The notes below the pieces were generated by a model. That model was not told where the DNA came from, did no database searches, and worked only from the letters and a program-made list of their open reading frames with translations. The position numbers were made by a program, and so were the translations under genes. From Betaproteobacteria bacterium (GTDB lineage Bacteria > Pseudomonadota > Gammaproteobacteria > Burkholderiales > Burkholderiaceae_E), in the NCBI GenBank assembly GCA_016868095.1, contig VGHV01000187.1, forward strand, positions 1-5,392: a stretch of DNA of 5,392 nucleotides, given 5' to 3'. Shown in pieces: positions 1 to 4,383 of the stretch (positions are counted from its first letter, which is position 1; the number at the start of each line of letters is the position of its first letter).

Positions 1-1
1 T

Positions 2-646
2 CCTGTGGTTTTTGACTGGGACGGAACCTTGATGGATTCAACGGGTGCGATAGCCCATAGCATCCAGTCGGCAGCGCGTGATCTCGGGCTTGAGGTGCCT
101 GATAGGAAGAGGGCGGCGTGGGTCATTGGCCTTGGTCTTCGCGATAGTCTTAAGTACGCCGTACCCGATTTGCCTCAGGAACGCGTAGCAGCGTTCGTCG
201 ATCGATATCGCCACCATTACCTTCATAGCGAACCAGCGCTTGGTGCCTTTGAGGGCGTTGTACCCATACTTGAGCGACTGCAAAGTCTTGGGGTACCTAT
301 GGCGATTGCCACGGGGAAATCTCGGCTGGGTCTGAATCGCATGCTCGAACAAACCGGTTGGCGCCGATTCTTTAGTGAAACACGTACCGCAGACGAAGGG
401 CATCCCAAACCCCATCCTTGGATGCTGCTTGATTTGCTGAGTTCGCTTGACATTCAGGCTTCCCGCGCGGTGATGATCGGTGACACAACCCATGACCTTG
501 AAATGGCCGCAGCCGCGGGTACTCGGGCGGTAGCAGTAAGCTACGGCGCTCACAGTGCAGAAGATCTCGCGCTCGCTCAACCCGAAGCGATTTTTGCTGA
601 CACGCCCACTTTAGCCCTATGGTTGGACGCCCAGGTTAACCCATGA
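2..646 (+). CDS. HAD-superfamily hydrolase, phosphoglycolate phosphatase-like (5' partial)
   Basis: This is a cytoplasmic HAD-family phosphatase of the Gph-like class with an alpha-helical cap. All four HAD motifs are visible, numbering from the GTG codon at base 5: motif I DWDGT with nucleophile D4 and acid/base D6; motif II T103 in IATGKS; motif III K135 in GHPKPHP; motif IV GDTTHD with D160 and D164, which hold magnesium. Residues between about 15 and 85 form the cap. The reading frame is open to the window edge (CCT codon at 2-4), and family members usually carry several residues before motif I. The true start therefore probably lies just outside the window, and the GTG at base 5 is not a convincing start. 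In Betaproteobacteria this gene commonly follows rluC. The stop overlaps the next start as ATGA (643-646), suggesting translational coupling. The class and catalysis are clear, but the substrate is not: phosphoglycolate is only one possibility, so no symbol is given. Confidence 0.92.
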   Translation, partial: PVVFDWDGTLMDSTGAIAHSIQSAARDLGLEVPDRKRAAWVIGLGLRDSLKYAVPDLPQERVAAFVDRYRHHYLHSEPALGAFEGVVPILERLQSLGVPMAIATGKSRLGLNRMLEQTGWRRFFSETRTADEGHPKPHPWMLLDLLSSLDIQASRAVMIGDTTHDLEMAAAAGTRAVAVSYGAHSAEDLALAQPEAIFADTPTLALWLDAQVNP

Positions 647-1035
647 CTGACTCGATTAACTCGACATGGAAAACGGTTTGGACCGACGCGGGAAGCGCGC
701 ATGACTTGCAAGATGGCGGCACCGGCCTGAGAACCTTGATACCTGGCCCGGGCGGCGCGGTTTCAGCCTTCGTTGTGCAATTTCAGGGCAGGGCCCACGC
801 CTATCTAAACCGCTGCGCCCATGTGCCAGTAGAGCTTGACTGGCTGGAGGGCGCATTTTTCGATGACACCGGCCAGTATCTTGTGTGCGCGACCCACGGT
901 GCGATGTACGAACCCCACAGCGGCCTGTGTGTGGACGGACCTTGCAAAGGGCGGTCCTTGGAACCACTCGAGTGCCGGATTAAAGACGGTCGTATTCAAG
1001 TCAGGCGTCAACAAAGGACTCAGCATGGGTCATGA
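643..1035 (+). CDS. Small Rieske [2Fe-2S] domain protein
   Basis: This is a 130-residue protein consisting essentially of one Rieske iron-sulfur domain. The two ligand pairs are visible: C58-A-H60 in NRCAHVPVELDW and C82-A-T-H85 in CATHGAMYEP. They are followed by a G-L-C-V-D-G-P-C stretch (94-101), the usual glycine/proline loop after the second pair. No signal peptide or membrane segment is seen, so it is probably a soluble cytoplasmic electron carrier, like the ferredoxin components of dioxygenases. No oxygenase or reductase gene lies beside it, so its partner is unknown. The ATG at 643 overlaps the upstream stop, with a modest AGG at 633-635 as ribosome-binding site. The end overlaps the peptidase gene by 11 bp. 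The same pairing with a HAD phosphatase and an S49 peptidase recurs in Burkholderiales, from memory of that neighbourhood. The fold is near certain; the function is not known. Confidence 0.9.
   Translation: MTDSINSTWKTVWTDAGSAHDLQDGGTGLRTLIPGPGGAVSAFVVQFQGRAHAYLNRCAHVPVELDWLEGAFFDDTGQYLVCATHGAMYEPHSGLCVDGPCKGRSLEPLECRIKDGRIQVRRQQRTQHGS
1013..1018 (+). promoter_or_regulatory. Ribosome-binding site fixing the S49 peptidase start
   Basis: AAAGGA lies 6 bases before the ATG at 1025, inside the end of the Rieske gene. It supports ATG 1025 over the more upstream in-frame TTG at 836, which would add 63 residues encoded entirely within Rieske coding sequence and unlike any S49 peptidase. Confidence 0.7.
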
Positions 1036-2059
1036 TCCAAACCAGAGCGAGCCGGCAACCCCAAGCGAGCCCGTAACCCCAAGCGAGCCGGCAACCCGGA
1101 GCAAAGACTGGGCCACCGCGCATGACATTCAACAAGCAGCGCTGCTTCGACTGCTTGAGGAAAATCAACGCGAACAGGTGCGCAAACGCCGATGGACCAT
1201 AGCTTTTCGAAGTCTTTTTATCCTTGTTTTACTCTTATTTTGGTATGAGTGGCGCAGCGTTAGCGGGCATGAAACCGCAAAGCCTGATCGCCACACGGCC
1301 TTAATCGATATCCGCGGCGAAATTGATCACGAATCCGACGCCAGTGCCGACCAGATTACCGGTTCTTTGCGTGCCGCATTCGAGGACCAGGGCACAGCTG
1401 GCGTTATCCTGCGGCTCAATAGCCCCGGCGGTTCGCCAGTTCAGGCATCGATTGTGTATCAGGAGATTTTGAGACTTCGTGAAAAGCACCCGGAGATCCC
1501 AATCCATACCGTTGTTGAGGATATTTGTGCATCGGGCGGTTACTTCATCGCCGCAGCAAGTGACAAGATCTTTGTTGATCCCAATAGCCTCGTTGGATCG
1601 ATCGGTGTGCGTCTCGATGGCTTTGGCTTTACCGAGGCGATGAAGCGACTTGGCATTGAGCGAAGGCTTTTCGTCGCCGGAACCGATAAGGCAATGCTTG
1701 ACCCTTTCAGCACCTTAAGCGAGTCGCAACGCCTGCACTTGCAAAGCACCCTCGAAGCCTTGCACCAGAACTTTATCGAGGCAGTTAAAAAGGGGCGGGG
1801 CGAACGCCTGCAAGACGATGACAAACTTTTTAGCGGTCGGGTTTGGAGTGGCGATCAGGCGATCAAACTCGGTCTCGCCGATGCGCGAGGTTCTGTCGAC
1901 CAGGTTGCGCGCGATGTCATCAAAGCCGACGATGTGGTCGACTTCAGTCCACGCCCTTCGCTGGCCGAGCGATTTGCAAGGCGCGTCGGTGTGGAGACTT
2001 CAAAAGTGCTTGCGACGATAGGCCTTCAAGTCATGGCGACCACCAACCGGATTCGTTGA
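1025..2059 (+). CDS. sppA: S49 family peptidase, short SppA-type signal peptide peptidase, membrane anchored
   Basis: This serine protease of peptidase family S49 (344 residues) probably degrades cleaved signal peptides or membrane-associated peptides from the periplasmic side. The N-terminus is hydrophilic with a SEPATP repeat (residues 8-25), then a helical stretch ending in the basic run R53-K-R-R56. One membrane segment follows at about 57-76, which predicts N-in/C-out topology. The protease domain starts near residue 92 (ALIDIRGEI), with LNSPGGSP at 131-138 as the oxyanion-region motif. The catalytic Ser is S170 in CASGGYFIAAASDKI. The likely general-base Lys is K222 in GTDKAMLDPF; the 52-residue spacing equals that of S147/K199 in Bacillus subtilis SppA. 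The length matches the single-domain form, not the double-domain 67-kDa E. coli enzyme. The start overlaps the Rieske gene by 11 bp. The 3' end overlaps the convergent methyltransferase gene by 60 bp. Which S49 subgroup it belongs to (SppA or SohB) is less certain than the family. Confidence 0.92.
   Translation: MGHDPNQSEPATPSEPVTPSEPATRSKDWATAHDIQQAALLRLLEENQREQVRKRRWTIAFRSLFILVLLLFWYEWRSVSGHETAKPDRHTALIDIRGEIDHESDASADQITGSLRAAFEDQGTAGVILRLNSPGGSPVQASIVYQEILRLREKHPEIPIHTVVEDICASGGYFIAAASDKIFVDPNSLVGSIGVRLDGFGFTEAMKRLGIERRLFVAGTDKAMLDPFSTLSESQRLHLQSTLEALHQNFIEAVKKGRGERLQDDDKLFSGRVWSGDQAIKLGLADARGSVDQVARDVIKADDVVDFSPRPSLAERFARRVGVETSKVLATIGLQVMATTNRIR
1046..1099 (+). repeat. In-frame 18-bp tandem repeat, 3 copies, encoding SEPATP-like units
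   Basis: Three adjacent 18-base units lie at 1046-1063, 1064-1081 and 1082-1099. Unit 1 is AGCGAGCCGGCAACCCCA. Unit 2 differs at two bases and reads SEPVTP. Unit 3 differs only in its last codon and reads SEPATR. They sit in the cytoplasmic N-terminal tail of the S49 peptidase, ahead of its membrane segment. Because the unit is a multiple of three, copy-number change would keep the frame. The sequence suggests a flexible Pro/Ser/Thr/Glu linker; no function can be read from it. Confidence 0.9.
2000..2059. other. Convergent 3' antisense coding overlap of 60 bp
   Basis: The last 19 codons plus stop of the S49 peptidase gene (plus strand) and of the methyltransferase gene (minus strand) occupy the same 60 bases. 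The codons are exactly in register. The peptidase Ser326 codon TCA (2000-2002) is the reverse complement of the methyltransferase TGA stop, and the peptidase TGA lies at 2057-2059. No hairpin-plus-T-run terminator is evident on either strand nearby, so transcripts from the two sides probably overlap too. Confidence 0.85.
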
Positions 2060-2806
2060 TCGACTTTCTTTTGCCTTGTTGCATGCGAGGATGAACACCG
2101 TTGGATCGCGCCCCGGCGACCACGCAAACTGCTTCCACTGAGCCATGGTTTTAGCGTAGACCCGCTCCTTCGGGCTTCCTAGTGCGCTCGCGACGCAGAT
2201 CCAGGTTTCGTCGCTCAGGACAGCACGAAGCGAAGCCATCATCGCATCATTACGGTAAGGTGTTTCAATAAAAATAATGCTTCGCCCGTCCTGTTGACTT
2301 GAGCGTTCCAGGCTGCGAAGGCTCACCTCGCGGGCATCGCTAGCAGCAGGCAGATAGCCCTTGAACTCAAAGTGTTGGCCATTAAGGCCCGAAGCCATGA
2401 GGGCAAGCATGATGGACGATGGCCCAACCAGCGGTCTCACGGCGTAGCCGGCCGCATGAACTGCTGCGATCAAAGCCTGCCCTGGGTCGGCAATTGCGGG
2501 AAGACCAGCCTCCGACAAAAGCCCGACCGAATGGCCCGCTTCAAGCCAGTCAAGCACCTGCTTGATCACTGCTTCGCTTTGTGCAGTGACTTGGGCAGTG
2601 TGTTCATTCCAGACCTGCATCAAAGCCTGTGGCAGCGGCTGGGGCCACGCGCAACGCTTGAGCCAGGCACGTGCAGACTTCGCATCCTCAACGACAAAAT
2701 GAGTGAGCGATCGGAGTTGGGCTAACACCGGTCCGGGCAAGGATTGCTCCGGATCGCTCTCGGCGTCAAGCGCAGTCGGCAGCAGAATCAGCGCTGAAGA
2801 TGTCAT
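2000..2806 (-). CDS. SAM-dependent methyltransferase of the tetrapyrrole-methylase fold, RsmI-related paralogue
   Basis: This 268-residue protein belongs to the TP-methylase superfamily that includes RsmI (16S rRNA C1402 2'-O-methyltransferase). Recognisable parts: an N-terminal LILLPTALD strand (6-14); HFVVEDAKSARAWLK (36-50), akin to the RsmI region after the first strand; the SAM/dimer loop SEAGLPAIADPG (98-109); VGPSSIMLALMASGL (127-141); FKGYLP (148-153); and ETPYRN (181-186). The SAM loop departs from the usual RsmI SDAGTPLISDPG, so I treat this as the betaproteobacterial second paralogue, substrate unknown, not as proven RsmI. The start chosen is ATG at 2806, 41 bp inside the end of maf. 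ATG 2815 is an alternative, and neither has a clear Shine-Dalgarno, consistent with coupling to maf translation. An in-frame TTG at 2854 was rejected. The C-terminus runs about 25 residues past the expected VFILA end, through the 60-bp overlap with the S49 gene. Confidence 0.85.
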   Translation of the reverse strand: MTSSALILLPTALDAESDPEQSLPGPVLAQLRSLTHFVVEDAKSARAWLKRCAWPQPLPQALMQVWNEHTAQVTAQSEAVIKQVLDWLEAGHSVGLLSEAGLPAIADPGQALIAAVHAAGYAVRPLVGPSSIMLALMASGLNGQHFEFKGYLPAASDAREVSLRSLERSSQQDGRSIIFIETPYRNDAMMASLRAVLSDETWICVASALGSPKERVYAKTMAQWKQFAWSPGRDPTVFILACNKAKESRSTNPVGGRHDLKAYRRKHF

Positions 2807-3440
2807 AGTCTGCATCGGCAAGAAATTGACTGAGGCGTATGAGTGGGAGGCCAATTAATGCCGTGGGATCTTCAGATTGAATCGATTCCATCAACACGAT
2901 GCCAAGGCCCTCACATTTTGCCGAACCCGCGCAATCGTAGGCCGGCTCCCTATCAAAGTAGCACTCGATGAGGGTGTCGCTTAGCTCGCGAAATTTAACA
3001 GTGGTTCCAACAACCGCTGTACGCTCAAAAGCCGCAAGCTGACGATCGCCGCGCTCAGCTGCGACGCCTCGAACCAGGGCTAAAGCGGTAAAAAAATGGA
3101 GCGTCCTGCCGCTGGCCCGGCGCAGTTGCTCGATGGCAGCTTCACGGTGACCCGGCTTACCTATCGCCTCAAAGCCGTCAAGAGTGGCCGCCTGGTCCGA
3201 ACCGATCACAAGCGCTCCGGGGTGCAGGCTTGCTACTGCCTTTGCTTTCTCGAGGGCAAGACGAAGAGCCATCGCTTCAACGGCTTCGCCAGGCTTTTGG
3301 ACCTCGATGACATCAGGCGAGATTTGCTTGAAATGACTCGTTAATCGTTCGAGCAAACCCCTGCGGTAGACCGAGGTTGAGGCGAGGATGAGTTGAGGGC
3401 TTTGCTCAGGTAAATTTTCCACGAATGACCTTGTCGACAC
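2766..3440 (-). CDS. maf: Maf-family nucleotide pyrophosphatase, YceF-type (7-methyl-GTP specific)
   Basis: This cytoplasmic nucleoside triphosphate pyrophosphatase (224 residues) hydrolyses non-canonical NTPs to NMP and pyrophosphate. Conserved Maf elements are present: LILASTSVYRRGLL (17-30), phosphate/substrate binding; LALEKA (61-66); GSDQ (80-83) with catalytic-site D82; GKPGHREAA (94-102); and AGSAKCEGLG (171-180), followed by IGLPLIRLSQFL (196-207). GSDQ and the AGSxKxEGxG block match E. coli YceF (m7GTP) better than YhdE (dTTP/UTP), so m7GTP is the inferred substrate. The start chosen is GTG at 3440, preceded by AGGAAG (3445-3450 on the minus strand). A second in-frame GTG at 3422 with AAGG upstream would give 218 residues and also fits the family. 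No ATG occurs before the conserved core. It is the first gene of a minus-strand pair, with the methyltransferase start lying inside its 3' end, and is divergent from yceD. Confidence 0.93.
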   Translation of the reverse strand: MSTRSFVENLPEQSPQLILASTSVYRRGLLERLTSHFKQISPDVIEVQKPGEAVEAMALRLALEKAKAVASLHPGALVIGSDQAATLDGFEAIGKPGHREAAIEQLRRASGRTLHFFTALALVRGVAAERGDRQLAAFERTAVVGTTVKFRELSDTLIECYFDREPAYDCAGSAKCEGLGIVLMESIQSEDPTALIGLPLIRLSQFLADADYDIFSADSAADCA

Positions 3441-3550
3441 GACACTTCCTATGCTTTGTTATAGCGAGCCACGCTCTCTCTGAGGTAAGCCGCGATTGCG
3501 CTGAGCAACGTATCATAGAGCGATAAACCTTCAAGAAGCTGCCTGAGCCC
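3441..3550. promoter_or_regulatory. Divergent maf / yceD intergenic region
   Basis: These 110 bases separate two divergent starts and must hold signals for both directions. Toward maf, a TATAAC hexamer (3458-3463, read on the minus strand) resembles a sigma70 -10 box, but no good -35 is found. The start it implies would leave only about 10 bases of leader, partly made up of the Shine-Dalgarno. Toward yceD, TATCAT (3511-3516) and GATAAA (3522-3527) are weak -10 candidates. TTGCGC (3496-3501) is badly spaced as a -35 for either. The region's role follows from gene orientation; the exact boxes are uncertain. Confidence 0.35.
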
Positions 3551-4114
3551 ATGAGCCTTCAAGAATCAGATTGGACACCGCGATCGCTGCCTTTGCTTGC
3601 ATGGATTGAACATGGGGGTGTCTATGAGACAAAGCTCGATGCCGAGCACTTGGTTGACACCATGCCCCGACTTTATTCGTTATCACTTCATCCCCCGCGG
3701 GAAGCGCTGCGCTGGCGCGCTAGTGGGCTAAGCGATCTTGATGTCGCCGAACGCCGACACTGGCTCAGGCTTGAAGCTAGTGCTCAACTCATCCTCACCT
3801 GTCAACGCTGCATGCACCCTTTGAGCCTTGATTTAAAGGTGAAGCGACGGTTTTTAGTCGCCCCAAACGAAGCCCTTGCCAACAAGCTTGAAGACAGCGC
3901 CCAAGATGACTATGACGTCATTGCCCACGACAAACAGTTTGATCTGCTGGCATTGATCGAAGACGAATTGCTGCTTGCCTTACCGATTGTTCCAAAACAC
4001 TTGCAGTGCGAACCGCCCGTTCTGGCGCAAGCCGAACCAAGTCAAGAATCCACGCGTCAACGACCGTTTGCTGTTCTTTCCACGCTTAAACGAAGCAAGG
4101 AAAGTGGGGAGTGA
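3551..4114 (+). CDS. yceD: YceD / DUF177 family protein, 23S rRNA accumulation factor
   Basis: This 187-residue cytoplasmic protein of the YceD (DUF177) family is encoded just before rpmF in most bacteria. The family is linked to 23S rRNA accumulation and large-subunit maturation. Family marks in order: LRLEASAQLILTCQRCMHPLSLDL with C84-x-x-C87; the acidic/hydrophobic DLLALIEDELLLALPIVP (131-148); H150-x-x-C153; and the C-terminal PFAVLSTLKR (172-181), matching the conserved NPFAVL-x-x-LK ending. The CxxC and HxxC pairs could form a metal site, but I have not shown this. ATG 3551 is the first in-frame start and gives the usual family length, yet its Shine-Dalgarno is poor: AAGAAG lies about 12 bases upstream. 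The 3' end overlaps a likely rpmF promoter. It is co-oriented with rpmF (37-bp gap) and plsX. Confidence 0.93.
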   Translation: MSLQESDWTPRSLPLLAWIEHGGVYETKLDAEHLVDTMPRLYSLSLHPPREALRWRASGLSDLDVAERRHWLRLEASAQLILTCQRCMHPLSLDLKVKRRFLVAPNEALANKLEDSAQDDYDVIAHDKQFDLLALIEDELLLALPIVPKHLQCEPPVLAQAEPSQESTRQRPFAVLSTLKRSKESGE

Positions 4115-4120
4115 TATACT
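4112..4120 (+). promoter_or_regulatory. Candidate extended -10 promoter for rpmF
   Basis: TGATATACT matches an extended -10 (TGn followed by TATACT at 4115-4120), and its TGA is also the yceD stop codon. The hexamer 17 bases further upstream (GAAGCA, 4092-4097) is a weak -35, which an extended -10 can tolerate. Transcription would begin near 4126-4129, giving a leader of about 25 bases that contains a run of seven T (4131-4137) and the rpmF ribosome-binding site. Separate promotion would let bL32 be made at higher levels than YceD, as reported for rpmF operons in other bacteria. Confidence 0.5.
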
Positions 4121-4151
4121 CTCGGATTAGTTTTTTTCATGGAGCCGCATC

Positions 4152-4337
4152 ATGGCCGTCCAGCAAAACAAAAAATCTCCTTCAAAGCGTGGCATGCACC
4201 GTGCCCACGACTTTCTGAGTGCCCCACCGATCGCGGTTGAATCAAGCACGGGCGAAATCCATTTGCGTCACCATGTCAGCCCCAACGGCTTTTATCGTGG
4301 CCGGAAAGTTGTGAAGTCAAAGTCGGACGAGTCCTAA
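4152..4337 (+). CDS. rpmF: 50S ribosomal protein bL32
   Basis: This 61-residue structural protein of the large ribosomal subunit is immediately recognisable. It has the N-terminus [20 protein letters not shown], with the invariant SKRGMRR-type basic motif, and the core [21 protein letters not shown] near residues 35-54. There are no cysteines, so it is the zinc-free form usual in Proteobacteria. The C-terminal KSKSDES tail is slightly longer than in E. coli. ATG 4152 is preceded by GGAG (4141-4144) with 7-base spacing. It lies 37 bp after yceD and 46 bp before plsX, the conserved yceD-rpmF-plsX order. Confidence 0.98.
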   Translation: MAVQQNKKSPSKRGMHRAHDFLSAPPIAVESSTGEIHLRHHVSPNGFYRGRKVVKSKSDES

Positions 4338-4357
4338 GCACTACAGGGCGGCACAAC

Positions 4358-4361
4358 GGAG
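4358..4361 (+). promoter_or_regulatory. Ribosome-binding site that may select a TTG start for plsX
   Basis: GGAG at 4358-4361 sits 7 bases before an in-frame TTG at 4369 (4 bases before another TTG at 4366). The ATG at 4384 has only GTGGG (4376-4380) three bases upstream. By spacing, this site favours the TTG start. By protein comparison, the ATG gives the more usual PlsX N-terminus. The choice adds or removes five residues. Confidence 0.35.
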
Positions 4362-4383
4362 TCCATTGTTGATCCGTGGGTCG

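Noticed and set aside
38..580. 180-codon open frame on the minus strand, antisense to the HAD hydrolase
   Set aside because: It lies entirely within a well-supported HAD gene, has no recognisable domain and a Cys/His/Arg-rich composition typical of antisense frames.
836..1024. 63-codon upstream extension of the S49 peptidase from a TTG
   Set aside because: It is fully inside Rieske coding sequence, unlike S49 N-termini, and ATG 1025 has a good AAAGGA site.
1046..1099. CRISPR-like or transposon-derived repeat
   Set aside because: Units are directly adjacent without spacers, in frame, and only three copies; it is a coding tandem repeat.
2041..2075. Possible terminator after the S49 gene (CAAC/GTTG stem followed by T-rich bases)
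   Set aside because: The stem is only four base pairs with a seven-base loop and the T-rich run is interrupted; not a credible intrinsic terminator.
2372..2725. 117-codon plus-strand open frame inside the methyltransferase gene
   Set aside because: It is a frame shadow of the minus-strand gene, whose motifs are clear; no domain or ribosome-binding support.
2807..2854. Upstream TTG start for the methyltransferase
   Set aside because: It would overlap maf by 89 bp and add residues unlike the family N-terminus; ATG 2806 fits homologues.
3096..3344. 82-codon plus-strand open frame inside maf
   Set aside because: It is antisense to well-conserved Maf motifs, with no recognisable product.
3458..3463. 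TATAAC as a confident maf promoter
   Set aside because: There is no adequate -35, and the implied leader of about 10 bases would barely include the ribosome-binding site; kept only as a weak candidate.
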